DNA from: Streptococcus sp. oral taxon 061
GTDB taxonomy: Bacteria > Bacillota > Bacilli > Lactobacillales > Streptococcaceae
NCBI RefSeq assembly: GCF_013394695.1
Contig: NZ_CP058258.1
Location: 1,136,001 to 1,200,000, forward strand
Direction: 5' to 3'
DNA length: 64,000 nt
The translations under genes were made by a program, and so were the position numbers. The first letter of the stretch is position 1; every line of letters begins with the position of its first letter. The notes under the pieces were generated by a model, which was not told the DNA's origin, ran no database searches, and was given only the letters and a program-made list of their open reading frames with translations. This document shows, one piece after another, positions 42,329 through 52,212 of this stretch.

Positions 42329-43903
42329 TTATTTATCTCCTTTGTTACGAATCACAAAGCCTGTCTTCTTCTCGCTTGAAGTATTACGTGGATTTTTATT
42401 ATCCTTACGGTAACGTTTTTCCTTCTCAAAGCGGTCGTTCTTGCGACTGCCTTTTTTGAAATCATCACGACGACCATTGCCACGGCGATCACGATCTCGA
42501 CGGTCGTCACCACGACGGCCACCACGACCAGACTTGCCTTTTGCTCCAAATCCACCACCAGATGGTTTGAATGGTAATGGTTTCTCACGTGCAATTTCAA
42601 CTTCTGGAAGACTATCTGGATCCTGAACCGTTAAGCTAAGGATGTACATGGCCAATTCTTCTGGGCTGAATTCGGCTGCCAATTTACGGGCATCTTTTGC
42701 GAATTTATCAAAGTTTCCACGAATAGCTTCATCAGCAAAGTCACGTTCAATTTTCTTGAGTGCAACCTGTTTCTTAGCTTGGAAGGCTTCTTCTGCACTT
42801 GCAGGCTTGAGGCCTTTCATGCGTTTCTTAGTCAAGTTCTCGATAATTTGGAGATAACCCATCTCATTTGGTGCAACAAAAGTGATGGATTGACCTGACT
42901 TACCAGCACGACCTGTACGACCGATACGGTGAACATAACTCTCAGGATCTTGAGGAATATCATAGTTGTAGACATGGGTCACACCTGAGATATCCAATCC
43001 ACGTGCAGCAACATCTGTTGCAACAAGGACATCAAGATTCCCATTTTTAAAATCACGAAGGACACGAAGACGTTTGTTTTGGTCAAGGTCTCCATGAATA
43101 CCTTCCGCACGGAAACCACGGATCTTCAGACCACGAGTCAACTCATCTACACGGCGTTTGGTACGACCAAATACAATCGCAAGTTCAGGTTGCTCCACGT
43201 CCATGAGACGAGTCATGGTATCAAATTTTTCTTGTTCTTTAACTCGGATATAGTATTGGTCAACCAATTCAGTTGTTAATTCCTTAGCAGCAATCTTCAC
43301 ATGCTCAGGTTCTTTCATAAACTGAACTCCGATACGTTTGATGGCATCTGGCATAGTTGCTGAAAAGAGTAAGGTTTGACGATTTTCTGGGACACGAGAG
43401 ATGATGGCTTCAATATCCTCAAGGAAGCCCATGTTAAGCATTTCATCTGCTTCGTCAAGGATAAGAGTTTCAATGTCCTGTAGTTTCAAGGCCTTGCGTT
43501 TGATCAAGTCTAGAAGACGACCAGGCGTTCCAACTACGATATGAGCTCCTGATTTAAGTGCCTTGATTTGTTTTTCGATACTTGAACCACCATAAACAGA
43601 ACGGACTTTTACACCCTTGCTTCGACCAAAGCGGAAGAGTTCTTCCTGACTTTGTACAGCTAGTTCACGGGTTGGTGCAATGACCAAAGCTTGAATGGTT
43701 CCTTCTTCTGTACGAATTTTTTCAAGGGTTGGCAAGCCAAAGGCTGCAGTTTTCCCTGTACCGGTTTGAGCTTGTCCGATAACATCTTTCCCTTCAAGAG
43801 CCAAAGGAATGGTTTGCTCTTGAATCGGACTTGCTTCTACAAATCCTGCTTTTTCGATTTCTGCTAACAAATCCGCAGAAAGATTAAATTCATTAAATTT
43901 CAC
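42329..43903 (-). CDS. deaD: DEAD-box RNA helicase (CshA/DeaD type)
   Basis: 524 residues. Helicase motifs: AQTGTGKTAAFG (I), PTRELAVQ (Ia), DEAD in LILDEADEMLN (II), SAT (III), HRIGRTGRAG (VI). A basic, glycine/arginine-rich tail (about 440-524) should bind RNA. Roles are in ribosome assembly and mRNA decay, especially in the cold. The start codon is GTG with only a weak ribosome site. A ~140-base structured leader precedes it, suggesting post-transcriptional control. Confidence 0.94.
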   Translation of the reverse strand: MKFNEFNLSADLLAEIEKAGFVEASPIQEQTIPLALEGKDVIGQAQTGTGKTAAFGLPTLEKIRTEEGTIQALVIAPTRELAVQSQEELFRFGRSKGVKVRSVYGGSSIEKQIKALKSGAHIVVGTPGRLLDLIKRKALKLQDIETLILDEADEMLNMGFLEDIEAIISRVPENRQTLLFSATMPDAIKRIGVQFMKEPEHVKIAAKELTTELVDQYYIRVKEQEKFDTMTRLMDVEQPELAIVFGRTKRRVDELTRGLKIRGFRAEGIHGDLDQNKRLRVLRDFKNGNLDVLVATDVAARGLDISGVTHVYNYDIPQDPESYVHRIGRTGRAGKSGQSITFVAPNEMGYLQIIENLTKKRMKGLKPASAEEAFQAKKQVALKKIERDFADEAIRGNFDKFAKDARKLAAEFSPEELAMYILSLTVQDPDSLPEVEIAREKPLPFKPSGGGFGAKGKSGRGGRRGDDRRDRDRRGNGRRDDFKKGSRKNDRFEKEKRYRKDNKNPRNTSSEKKTGFVIRNKGDK

Positions 43904-44057
43904 GTTATTCTTCTTTCTAAAGATGGTGCGAAGCCATCCTATAGCGCTTAGTTTATACTTTTCTTGTCATGACGTACTTTCATACCTTTTATGAAAGACC
44001 GTGTTGCTTCTTTTCCACTAAAGAAAAGTACTGCTTTTTTGCAACTTATCTAGTATA
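43904..44057 (-). promoter_or_regulatory. deaD promoter and structured 5' leader
   Basis: On the minus strand an extended -10 TGT-TATACT (TATACT at 44052-44057) starts a leader of about 140 bases. It can fold into hairpins GATGG/CCATC (43922-43938), CTTTCATA/TATGAAAG (43977-43997) and CTTTTC/GAAAAG (about 44013-44030). Long structured leaders on cold-shock helicase genes are known elsewhere; function here is inferred. The 44058-44244 remainder holds the har promoter (TGC-TAGAAT near 44215). Confidence 0.6.
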
Positions 44058-44244
44058 ACACAAGACCGGGGCAAAAGATAGTCTAACCACCTGATTAAAT
44101 CATGTAAACGATTTTTCTATCTTATGAGCTCAATTCCCAAAAGCATTCTCGAGACTATTTTGTTTGGATATTTTTTCCCGTAGCAGATTTGTGCAAAAGT
44201 TTTTTTCTTGTGCTAGAATGAAAATCAAACAGGAGGATTTAAAA

Positions 44245-45561
44245 ATGTTAACATACGATTTAATTGTCATTGGATTTGGTAAGGCTGGTAAGACGCTTGC
44301 TGGGAAACTAGCCTCAGCTGGTAAAAAAGTTGCCCTTATCGAACGTAGCAAAGCTATGTACGGTGGAACTTGTATCAACATCGGTTGTATCCCAACAAAA
44401 ACTTTGCTAGTTGCAGCTGAAAAGAACCTTTCATTTGATCAGGTCATGGCTACTAAAAATACGGTTACTACACGCCTCAATGGAAAAAATTATGCTACTG
44501 TAGCTGGTACAGGTGTAGATATCTTTGATGCTGAAGCACACTTTGTCTCAAACAAGGTTATTGAAATTCAAGCTGGAGATGAAAAACAAGAACTGACTGC
44601 TGAAACAATCGTTATCAACACTGGTGCTATTTCAAACGTATTGCCAATTCCAGGCCTTGCTATAAGCAAGAACGTCTTTGACTCAACAGGTATCCAAAAC
44701 TTAGAACAATTACCAGAAAAACTTGGTGTACTTGGTGGAGGAAATATCGGCCTTGAATTTGCCAGTCTCTACAACAAACTTGGAAGCAAGGTTACAGTCC
44801 TAGATGCTTTGGATACTTTCCTACCACGCGCAGAACCTTCTATCGCTGCTCTTGCCAAACAATACTTGGAAGAAGATGGAATTGAACTCCTTCAAAATGT
44901 CCGCACTACAGAAATCAAAAACGACGGTGACCAAGTGCTTGTCGTGACCGAGAATGAAACATACCGTTTCGACGCGCTTCTCTACGCAACTGGTCGTAAG
45001 CCAAATGTAGAACCACTTCATCTTGAAAATACAGATATCGAACTAACTGAACGTGGCGCTATCAAAGTCGACAAACACTGCCAAACAAACGTTCCAGGTG
45101 TCTTTGCAGTTGGAGATGTCAACGGTGGACTTCAATTCACCTACATTTCTCTAGATGACTTCCGTGTTGTCTACAGCTATCTTGCTGGTGATGGTAGCTA
45201 CACACTTGAGGATCGTCTCAATGTACCAAACACCCTCTTCATCACTCCTGCACTTTCACAAGTTGGTTTAACTGAAAGCCAAGCAGCTGATTTGAAACTT
45301 CCATACGCTGTTAAGGAAATCCCTGTTGCTGCTATGCCTCGTGGCCATGTAAATGGAGATCTTCGTGGTGCCTTCAAAGCAGTTGTCAATACAGAAACCA
45401 AAGAAATTCTCGGTGCAACTATCTTCTCAGAAGGTTCACAAGAAATCATCAACATCATCACTGTTGCTATGGACAACAAGATTCCATACACTTACTTCAC
45501 AAAACAAATCTTCACTCACCCAACCTTGGCTGAAAACTTGAATGACTTGTTTGCGATTTAA
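44245..45561 (+). CDS. har: Flavoprotein disulfide reductase, Har/RclA-like (hypothiocyanous acid reductase)
   Basis: 438 residues from ATG 44245, with GGAGG eight bases upstream. FAD-binding GFGKAGKTLAGKLA, redox pair C43/C48 in GGTCINIGCIPTKTLL, NAD(P) fold LGGGNIGLEFASLY, second FAD motif GVFAVGDVNGG and C-terminal FTHPTLAENLND. The pneumococcal homologue near codY-deaD-murT was reported as Har, which detoxifies HOSCN produced by host peroxidases. The same neighbourhood here supports the name; a mercuric reductase or lipoamide dehydrogenase is less likely. Confidence 0.85.
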   Translation: MLTYDLIVIGFGKAGKTLAGKLASAGKKVALIERSKAMYGGTCINIGCIPTKTLLVAAEKNLSFDQVMATKNTVTTRLNGKNYATVAGTGVDIFDAEAHFVSNKVIEIQAGDEKQELTAETIVINTGAISNVLPIPGLAISKNVFDSTGIQNLEQLPEKLGVLGGGNIGLEFASLYNKLGSKVTVLDALDTFLPRAEPSIAALAKQYLEEDGIELLQNVRTTEIKNDGDQVLVVTENETYRFDALLYATGRKPNVEPLHLENTDIELTERGAIKVDKHCQTNVPGVFAVGDVNGGLQFTYISLDDFRVVYSYLAGDGSYTLEDRLNVPNTLFITPALSQVGLTESQAADLKLPYAVKEIPVAAMPRGHVNGDLRGAFKAVVNTETKEILGATIFSEGSQEIINIITVAMDNKIPYTYFTKQIFTHPTLAENLNDLFAI

Positions 45562-45578
45562 GCTAAGATAAACTTATG

Positions 45579-45607
45579 AAAAACAACCCTCCTAGGGTTG
45601 TTTTTTC
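45579..45607 (+). terminator. Terminator after har
   Basis: AAAACAACCCT and AGGGTTGTTTT form an 11-bp stem with a 3-base loop and a T-run. It separates har from the murT promoter. Confidence 0.9.
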
Positions 45608-45644
45608 TTATCCAAAATCTCAATTCTATCTTTTCCGTCTTTTA

Positions 45645-45653
45645 TGATATAAT
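45645..45653 (+). promoter_or_regulatory. Extended -10 promoter of murT-gatD, implying a leaderless mRNA
   Basis: TGA-TATAAT ends at 45653 and the murT ATG begins at 45660, six bases later. No Shine-Dalgarno is present and the -35 is poor, as expected for an extended -10 promoter. Confidence 0.72.
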
Positions 45654-45659
45654 AGAAAC

Positions 45660-47003
45660 ATGAAATTTAAAACTACTTTGGGCCTTCTTGCTGGGCGTTC
45701 TTCTCACTTTATTTTGAGCCGTCTTGGCCGTGGAAGTACGCTTCCTGGAAAACTCGCCCTTCAATTTGATAAAGATATTTTACAACATTTAGCAAAGAAC
45801 TACGAAATTGTAGTGGTAACTGGTACCAATGGGAAAACCTTGACAACCGCTCTCACTGTCGGTATCCTAAAGGAAATTTATGGTCAAGTTTTAACTAATC
45901 CAAGTGGTGCCAACATGATAACAGGGATTACAACGACTTTCTTGACTGCAAAATCGTCAAAAATTGGAAAAAATGTTGCAGTGCTTGAAATCGATGAAGC
46001 TAGTCTCTCACACATCTGTGACTACATCCAACCAAGTCTTTTTGTCATTACCAATATCTTCCGTGACCAAATGGACCGCTACGGAGAGATTTATACGACC
46101 TACAACATGATTTTGGACGCTATTCGAAAAGTTCCTACTGCTACTGTCCTCCTTAACGGTGACAGTCCACTTTTCTACAAGCCTGCAATTCCAAATCCTG
46201 TTCAGTATTTTGGTTTTGATTTGGAAAAAGGTCCAGCAAAACTTGCTCACTACAATACTGAAGGTATTCTCTGCCCAGACTGTCAAAGTATTTTGAAATA
46301 TGAGCTTAATACTTATGCCAACTTAGGAGCATATATCTGCGAAAACTGTGGATGTAAACGTCTTGACTTAGACTATCGTCTGACAGAATTGGTTGAGCTG
46401 ACCAACAATCGTTCCCGCTTTGTTATCGATGGTCAGGAATACGGTATCCAAATCGGTGGGCTTTATAATATCTATAATGCTCTCGCTGCAGTCGCTATTG
46501 CTCGTTACCTTGGAGCGGATTCTCAACTGATTAAGCAAGGATTTGACAAGAGTCGCGCTGTATTCGGTCGCCAGGAGACCTTCCATATCGGTGATAAGGA
46601 GTGCACGCTGGTTCTCATCAAGAATCCTGTTGGTGCTACCCAAGCTATTGAGATGATAAAATTAGCTCCTTATCCGTTTAGCCTTTCTGTTCTCCTAAAT
46701 GCCAACTATGCAGACGGAATTGATACCAGCTGGATTTGGGATGCTGATTTTGAACAAATTACTGAGATGGATATCCCAGAAATCAACGCCGGTGGCGTTC
46801 GTCATTCTGAAATTGCTCGTCGTCTTCGAGTAACTGGTTATCCAGCTGATAAAATCACTGAAACAAGCAGTCTGGAACAAGTTCTTAAAACGATTGAAGC
46901 TCAAGACTGCAAGCATGCTTATATCCTTGCGACTTATACGGCCATGCTGGAATTCCGAGAATTACTATCCAATCGTCAGCTTGTTAGAAAGGAGATGAAC
47001 TAA
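45660..47003 (+). CDS. murT: Lipid II isoglutaminyl synthase, Mur ligase-like subunit MurT
   Basis: 447 residues. ATP-binding [13 protein letters not shown], central Mur ligase domain with an inserted zinc ribbon (C205, C208, C227, C230), and C-terminal domain with the Asp-containing [13 protein letters not shown]. With GatD it amidates the D-glutamate of lipid II to D-isoglutamine, needed for peptidoglycan crosslinking and beta-lactam resistance in pneumococcus. It overlaps gatD by one base. Probably leaderless. Confidence 0.95.
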   Translation: MKFKTTLGLLAGRSSHFILSRLGRGSTLPGKLALQFDKDILQHLAKNYEIVVVTGTNGKTLTTALTVGILKEIYGQVLTNPSGANMITGITTTFLTAKSSKIGKNVAVLEIDEASLSHICDYIQPSLFVITNIFRDQMDRYGEIYTTYNMILDAIRKVPTATVLLNGDSPLFYKPAIPNPVQYFGFDLEKGPAKLAHYNTEGILCPDCQSILKYELNTYANLGAYICENCGCKRLDLDYRLTELVELTNNRSRFVIDGQEYGIQIGGLYNIYNALAAVAIARYLGADSQLIKQGFDKSRAVFGRQETFHIGDKECTLVLIKNPVGATQAIEMIKLAPYPFSLSVLLNANYADGIDTSWIWDADFEQITEMDIPEINAGGVRHSEIARRLRVTGYPADKITETSSLEQVLKTIEAQDCKHAYILATYTAMLEFRELLSNRQLVRKEMN

Positions 47004-47785
47004 TGGTTTATACTTCACTTTCCTCAAAAGACGGCAACTATCCTTACCAGCTAAATATCGCCCACCTCTATGGTAACCTCATGAACACCTACGGAGATAA
47101 TGGGAATATTCTTATGCTTAAGTACGTAGCTGAAAAGCTTGGTGCCCATGTAACAGTTGACATCGTTTCACTTCATGATGATTTCGATGAAAATCATTAC
47201 GATATCGCCTTTTTCGGTGGTGGCCAAGACTTTGAACAAAGTATCATTGCTGGTGATTTACCTGCTAAAAAAGAAAGTATCGATAACTTTATCCAAAATG
47301 ATGGTGTTGTCCTTGCTATCTGCGGTGGCTTCCAACTATTGGGTCAATACTATATCGAAGCTTCTGGAAGACGTATCGAAGGCCTAGGTGTCATGGGACA
47401 CTACACTCTCAATCAAACTAACAACCGCTTTATCGGTGATATTAAAATTCATAACGAAGAATTTGATGAAATCTACTATGGTTTTGAGAACCACCAAGGC
47501 CGTACCTTCCTCTCAGATGACCAAAAACCACTCGGTCAGGTCGTTTACGGAAATGGAAACAACGAAGAAAAAATCGGTGAAGGCGTTCACTATAAAAATG
47601 TTTTCGGTTCTTATTTCCACGGACCTATTTTATCCCGTAATGCAAATCTAGCCTATCGCTTGGTCACTACTGCACTCAAGAAAAAATATGGTCAGAGCAT
47701 TGTCCTTCCAGCTTATGAAGATATCCTCAGCCAAGAAGTAGCTGAAGAATACAGCGATGTGAAAAGCAAGGCAGAATTCAACTAA
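47003..47785 (+). CDS. gatD: Lipid II isoglutaminyl synthase, glutaminase subunit GatD
   Basis: 260 residues, CobB/CobQ-type glutamine amidotransferase. The nucleophile is C107 in [11 protein letters not shown] and the His is H206 in GSYFHGPIL. It supplies ammonia to MurT. SD AAAGGAG lies inside the murT end and the ATG overlaps its stop (TAATG), so the subunits are made in balance. Confidence 0.95.
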   Translation: MVYTSLSSKDGNYPYQLNIAHLYGNLMNTYGDNGNILMLKYVAEKLGAHVTVDIVSLHDDFDENHYDIAFFGGGQDFEQSIIAGDLPAKKESIDNFIQNDGVVLAICGGFQLLGQYYIEASGRRIEGLGVMGHYTLNQTNNRFIGDIKIHNEEFDEIYYGFENHQGRTFLSDDQKPLGQVVYGNGNNEEKIGEGVHYKNVFGSYFHGPILSRNANLAYRLVTTALKKKYGQSIVLPAYEDILSQEVAEEYSDVKSKAEFN

Positions 47786-47792
47786 TCTTTCT

Positions 47793-47827
47793 ATTCCAAC
47801 ATGCTATTAGCTGTTGGAATTTTTTTT
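47793..47827 (+). terminator. Terminator after gatD
   Basis: ATTCCAACA and TGTTGGAAT form a 9-bp stem with a 10-base loop followed by seven or more T. Confidence 0.9.
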
Positions 47828-47901
47828 ACCTTCATTTCCCCTTCTCCCTTGCATTTTCTACTAATTTTTGCAAAAATAGAGGGGTAGAAAGAAGGTAGCA
47901 T

Positions 47902-48984
47902 ATGTCTAAATTACAACAAATCTTAACTTATCTTGAATCAGAAAAGCTAGACGTCGCTGTCGTATCTGACCCCGTCACAATTAATTACCTCACTGGCTTT
48001 TACAGTGATCCACACGAACGCCAAATGTTCCTCTTTGTCCTTGGAAATCAAGAACCACTTCTCTTCGTTCCAGCCCTTGAGGTTGAGCGTGCAAGCAGCA
48101 CTGTCTCATTCCCAGTTGTTGGTTATGTGGACTCTGAAAACCCTTGGAAGAAAATCCAAAACGCCTTGCCACATCTTGATTTCAAACGTGTTGCAGTTGA
48201 GTTTGATAACCTCATCTTGACTAAATACCACGGTTTAAAATCTGTCTTTGAAACTGCGGAATTTGAAAACTTAACTCCACTAATCCAGCGTATGCGCTTG
48301 ATTAAGTCAGCTGACGAAGTGCAAAAGATGATGGTAGCAGGTGTCTATGCAGACAAGTCTGTCAAAGTCGGTTTTGACAATATCTCTCTTGACAATACTG
48401 AAACAAATATCATTGCACAGATTGATTTTGCCATGAAACGCGAAGGCTATGAAATGAGTTTTGATACTATGGTTTTGACAGGTGATAACGCTGCAAATCC
48501 ACACGGTATTCCTGGGGCCAACAAGGTTGAAAATAACGCCCTTCTCCTCTTTGATCTCGGTGTAATGGTCAATGGTTATGCATCAGATATGACTCGTACA
48601 GTCGCTGTCGGTAAACCTGATCAATTCAAGAAAGATATTTACAACTTGACTCTTGAAGCCCAACAAGCTGCCCTTGACTTTATCAAACCTGGTGTGACAG
48701 CTCATGAAGTAGACCGCGCAGCTCGTGAAGTGATCGAAAAAGCTGGCTACGGTGAGTACTTCAACCATCGTCTCGGTCATGGTATCGGTATGGATGTACA
48801 CGAATTCCCTTCAATCATGGAAGGAAACGACATGGTTATCGAAGAGGGTATGTGCTTCTCAGTTGAACCCGGCATCTACATCCCTGGTAAAGTCGGTGTC
48901 CGTATTGAAGACTGTGGTGTTGTGACCAAAGACGGCTTTGACCTCTTTACAAGTACCAGCAAAGATTTGCTTTATTTTGATTAA
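47902..48984 (+). CDS. pepQ: Xaa-Pro dipeptidase (PepQ-type, M24)
   Basis: 360 residues. The N-terminal creatinase-like domain (1-125) is followed by a pita-bread domain with metal ligands Asp in LLLFDLGVM and ASDMTRT, His in HRLGHGIG, Glu in FSVEPGI and VRIED. It cleaves X-Pro dipeptides from the cytoplasmic peptide pool. SD GAAGG precedes the ATG. It is monocistronic between two strong terminators. Confidence 0.93.
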   Translation: MSKLQQILTYLESEKLDVAVVSDPVTINYLTGFYSDPHERQMFLFVLGNQEPLLFVPALEVERASSTVSFPVVGYVDSENPWKKIQNALPHLDFKRVAVEFDNLILTKYHGLKSVFETAEFENLTPLIQRMRLIKSADEVQKMMVAGVYADKSVKVGFDNISLDNTETNIIAQIDFAMKREGYEMSFDTMVLTGDNAANPHGIPGANKVENNALLLFDLGVMVNGYASDMTRTVAVGKPDQFKKDIYNLTLEAQQAALDFIKPGVTAHEVDRAAREVIEKAGYGEYFNHRLGHGIGMDVHEFPSIMEGNDMVIEEGMCFSVEPGIYIPGKVGVRIEDCGVVTKDGFDLFTSTSKDLLYFD

Positions 48985-48997
48985 AAAGTATTTTATA

Positions 48998-49038
48998 AAA
49001 AATAAGATGGAAAAGCTAAACTTTTCCATCTTATTTTT
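48998..49038. terminator. Long bidirectional terminator between pepQ and a GNAT gene
   Basis: An 18-bp perfect stem (AAAAATAAGATGGAAAAG and its complement) with a 5-base loop. Its right arm covers the stop codon and last codons of the minus-strand GNAT gene, so the terminator is partly coding. Confidence 0.9.
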
Positions 49039-49573
49039 TGATTTGATAATAAATTTTATCAGCAATATAACCTTTTCGTTCAACTGCATTTGGAATCGTC
49101 TTCCAAAAAGTCATACCCGCCTTTTCCATAACACGCCCTGATGCTGGGTTTAGACTTACATAGCAAGCATCAACCTCTTCAAATCCAATCTCATCTAGAC
49201 AGTATGATAAAATTGCCTTCAAGGCTTCTGTCATGATTCCTCGTCCCCAGTAGTCCATCCCTAAGATATATCCGATCTCACAGCTAGAGTTTTCTTCATG
49301 CACACTGACAAGACTAATATCTCCGATGACCTGGGGTGGATTTTCTTTGAGACAAATAGCCCATTTGTAGTAATTTGGATTGTCATAGGATTTTACCCAA
49401 TTGCCAATAGAATTTCGAGTCTGTTCGACATTCAGGTGAGGATCCCAAGTCACATAGGTCAGATTCTCTGAGCGTGAAGCCCAATTATCAAACATGGCTT
49501 GAGCATCAGTTTCCACAAATCTCCTTAATATCAAACGTTTTGTCTCAATAGTTTGTGTCCCTACTGCTCTCAT
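49031..49573 (-). CDS. GNAT acetyltransferase, RimJ/RimL-like
   Basis: 180 residues. The N-terminal ETKRLILRRFVETDAQAMFDNWAS is the RimL-type opening, EIGYILGMDYWGRGIMTEALKAIL the acetyl-CoA region, and NPASGRVMEKAGM the closing motif. It may acetylate ribosomal protein N-termini or another amine. The gene ends within the long terminator shared with pepQ. SD GAGAG precedes the ATG. Confidence 0.87.
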   Translation of the reverse strand: MRAVGTQTIETKRLILRRFVETDAQAMFDNWASRSENLTYVTWDPHLNVEQTRNSIGNWVKSYDNPNYYKWAICLKENPPQVIGDISLVSVHEENSSCEIGYILGMDYWGRGIMTEALKAILSYCLDEIGFEEVDACYVSLNPASGRVMEKAGMTFWKTIPNAVERKGYIADKIYYQIKK

Positions 49574-49656
49574 AATGGTAACTCTCTTTCTATTTTATGG
49601 ATGGCTTCAAACTTGCATTGACATATCTCAGTCTCCTATTTCAAGTTATAAAGCGA

Positions 49657-49823
49657 AAAAGGTCCTCCGGACCTTCTTCGCTTTTGTATTTTCAGGCTCG
49701 GGCTAAAAAAGTCCCCCGGACCTGCCTCGCTTTTCTATTTTCAGGCTCGGGCTAAAAAAGTCCCCCGGACCTGCCTCGCTTTTCTATTTTCAGGCTCGGG
49801 CTAAAAAAGTCCCCCGGACTTTT
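49657..49823. repeat. Tandem 49-bp repeats with terminator hairpins downstream of nadE
   Basis: Three units begin at 49674, 49723 and 49772 with an exact 49-base period. Each has the core CCTCGCTTTTCTATTTTCAG-GCTCGGGC (first unit diverged) and ends in GTCC-CCC-GGAC within A/T arms. A fourth, diverged hairpin GGTCC-TCC-GGACC (49661-49673) closes the array. Read from nadE (minus), each hairpin is followed by T-runs and works as a terminator. The core also occurs at 9118-9222 with different hairpins. Confidence 0.85.
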
Positions 49824-50648
49824 TTACTCCCAAAACTTATCAAACACTGTGATTGGTAGATGGCGTTTGTGTTGGCCTTTGTACCACCATTTTTCAATGG
49901 TTGCTTGGGCTTCTGGGCTTACTTGTTTACCTTCGAGATAATCATCAATTTCATTGTAAGTAACTCCCAAGGCTACTTCGTCTGCAATACCTGGTTTTTC
50001 TTCTTCTAAGTCTGCTGTTGGAACTTTTTCATAGAGGGCTGGATCAGCTCCAAGTTCTTTCAAGAGTTGTTTTCCTTGGCGTTTATTGAGGCGATAGAGT
50101 GGGAGAATATCTGCACCACCGTCACCAAACTTGGTAAAGAAACCTGTGATATTTTCCGCAGCATGGTCTGTCCCGATAACAGCTCCGCTATGAGCACCTG
50201 CAAGGGCATATTGGGCAATCATACGGCTACGAGCCTTGATATTTCCTTTGTTAAAATCGGAAACTACACTTCCTGTTGCTTCGACTGCTACTGTCATAGC
50301 ATCAGCAGATTCCTTGATATTCACTACTAAGCTCACATCTGGCTGGATAAAAGCTAGGGCTTTTTGGGCATCTGCTTCATCAGCTTGTACTCCATAAGGC
50401 AAACGAACTGCTATAAATTTATAGCTATCATCACCTGTTTCTGCTCGCATTTCTTCCATGGCTAGTTGAGCCAAGCGTCCTGCTAAGGTCGAGTCTTGAC
50501 CTCCAGAAATGCCTAACACAAAAGTTTTTAAGAAGGGATGCTTCTTTAAATATCGTTTTAAAAAGTCAATCGAACGACGGATTTCTTCCTGGGCGTCAAT
50601 CACTGGTTTTACACCTAGTTGCTGGATAATGGTTTCTTGCAAACTCAT
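49824..50648 (-). CDS. nadE: NH3-dependent NAD+ synthetase
   Basis: 274 residues of the ammonia-dependent short form. The PP-loop is [17 protein letters not shown]; further family stretches are [29 protein letters not shown] and [22 protein letters not shown]. It converts nicotinate adenine dinucleotide to NAD, the last step after PncA and PncB. Its start overlaps the pncB stop by 4 bases. The stop abuts the hairpin repeat array. Confidence 0.96.
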   Translation of the reverse strand: MSLQETIIQQLGVKPVIDAQEEIRRSIDFLKRYLKKHPFLKTFVLGISGGQDSTLAGRLAQLAMEEMRAETGDDSYKFIAVRLPYGVQADEADAQKALAFIQPDVSLVVNIKESADAMTVAVEATGSVVSDFNKGNIKARSRMIAQYALAGAHSGAVIGTDHAAENITGFFTKFGDGGADILPLYRLNKRQGKQLLKELGADPALYEKVPTADLEEEKPGIADEVALGVTYNEIDDYLEGKQVSPEAQATIEKWWYKGQHKRHLPITVFDKFWE

Positions 50649-52105
50649 TCTTCTTCTCCTTCGCCTAGAGCTTCCTTACGCATCTTATCAATCAAGTCCA
50701 TCTTGTCTTGCCATACGTCACGAGCCAAGTCCACAGGATAATGTTGTGGGTTCAGTACGCGTTTGTATTCATCCCAGAGCTTATCAAATTCCTTACGAGC
50801 ATAGGCTTGAATTTCAGGCAGACTTGGTAAGTCATAAACTAGCTTACCTTCCTTGAAAATGTCTACCAAGAGAGGAACAGCATCAAAATTACGGACAGTT
50901 TTCTTGATATAAGTATAGGTTGGATGGAACATCTTGATTTCAGTCATGCTAGCAACATCGACACCATCATAGGTAATGTAATCGCCTTCTGATTTGCCTT
51001 TTTCACGACTGGTGATGCGCCAAACTTGTTTCTTACCTGGTGTTGAAACTTTCTCAGCATTGTTTGAAAGTTTAATGGTATTGCGCATATGACCATTCTC
51101 GTCTTCAATAGCAACAACCTTGTAAACTGCTCCAAGTGCTGGTTGGTCATAAGCAGTGATGAGTTTAGTACCTACACCCCAGACGTCAATCTTAGCTTTT
51201 TGCATCTTGAGATTAAGGATGGTATTTTCATCAAGATCATTGGATGCATAGATCTTAGCATCCGTAAATCCTGCTTCATCCAGTTGTTGACGAACTTTTT
51301 TAGAAATATAGGCAATATCTCCAGAGTCAATGCGGACACCAAGGAAATTAATCTTGTCACCAAGTTCACGCGCAACCTGAATCGCTGCTGGAACACCGAT
51401 GCGAAGAGTATCGTAGGTATCTACTAGAAAGACACAATTTTTGTGCGTTGAGGCATAAGCCTTGAAAGCCTGATAGTCATTTCCATAAACTTGAACTAAA
51501 GCATGAGCATGAGTTCCTAAAACCGGAATACCAAAGAGCTTACCTGCACGTACATTACTAGTTCCATTGGCACCACCAATAACAGCCGCACGAGTCCCCC
51601 AGATAGCCGCATCCATTTCTTGCGCACGACGTGTTCCGAATTCCATCAAAGGTTCATCATCAATGACTGAACGAATACGAGCCGCCTTAGTCGCAATCAA
51701 GGTTTGAAAGTTGACGATGTTCAAGAGAGCTGTTTCAACCAATTGACACTGAGCCAAAGGACCTTCCACTTGAACAATCGGTTCATTGGCAAATACCAAG
51801 TCCCCTTCTTGAGCAGAACGTACAGTCAATTCCAACTTGAGATTACGGAGATATTCCAAGAAGGCGCCATGATAACCAAGTGATTCCAAATAAGCAATAT
51901 CGCTCTCAGAAAAGCGCAGGTTTTCTAAGTAGTTCACAATTCGTTCCAAACCTGCAAATACAGCATAACCGTTTTTGAAAGGTTGTTGGCGGAAATAAAC
52001 TTCAAAAACTGCTTTCTTATTATGAATGCCTTGGTCGAAGTAAACTTGCATCATGTTAATTTGATACAAATCAGTGTGCAAAGTTAAACTATCATCTGGG
52101 TACAT
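50645..52105 (-). CDS. pncB: Nicotinate phosphoribosyltransferase
   Basis: 486 residues of the long Gram-positive type. Landmarks are [15 protein letters not shown] at the N-terminus, [32 protein letters not shown] and [19 protein letters not shown]. It makes nicotinate mononucleotide from nicotinate and PRPP. Together with pncA (40693) and nadE this gives a complete nicotinate salvage branch except for nadD, which is outside the window. SD GAAGGA precedes the ATG. Confidence 0.96.
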   Translation of the reverse strand: MYPDDSLTLHTDLYQINMMQVYFDQGIHNKKAVFEVYFRQQPFKNGYAVFAGLERIVNYLENLRFSESDIAYLESLGYHGAFLEYLRNLKLELTVRSAQEGDLVFANEPIVQVEGPLAQCQLVETALLNIVNFQTLIATKAARIRSVIDDEPLMEFGTRRAQEMDAAIWGTRAAVIGGANGTSNVRAGKLFGIPVLGTHAHALVQVYGNDYQAFKAYASTHKNCVFLVDTYDTLRIGVPAAIQVARELGDKINFLGVRIDSGDIAYISKKVRQQLDEAGFTDAKIYASNDLDENTILNLKMQKAKIDVWGVGTKLITAYDQPALGAVYKVVAIEDENGHMRNTIKLSNNAEKVSTPGKKQVWRITSREKGKSEGDYITYDGVDVASMTEIKMFHPTYTYIKKTVRNFDAVPLLVDIFKEGKLVYDLPSLPEIQAYARKEFDKLWDEYKRVLNPQHYPVDLARDVWQDKMDLIDKMRKEALGEGEEE

Positions 52106-52171
52106 ATACTGTCCTTCTTCCCTATTTGTAAAAAGATGAAAATGTTTCTTCTTTTCTCATAAACTAGTACT

Positions 52172-52200
52172 ATTATAACACATTTTCTCGATATTGATAA
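52172..52200 (-). promoter_or_regulatory. Promoter of pncB-nadE
   Basis: On the minus strand a perfect extended -10 TGT-TATAAT (TATAAT at 52172-52177) with a TTATCA -35 17 bases upstream. It lies about 70 bases before pncB. Confidence 0.7.
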
Positions 52201-52212
52201 AAAGCTAACAAG

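Noticed and set aside
42352..42600. 82-codon Val/Lys-rich ORF within deaD
   Set aside because: A shadow of the repetitive Arg/Gly tail of the helicase in another frame, without a ribosome site.
49657..49823. CRISPR array
   Set aside because: The repeats are direct 49-base tandem copies without unique spacers and no cas genes are present; the units end in terminator hairpins.
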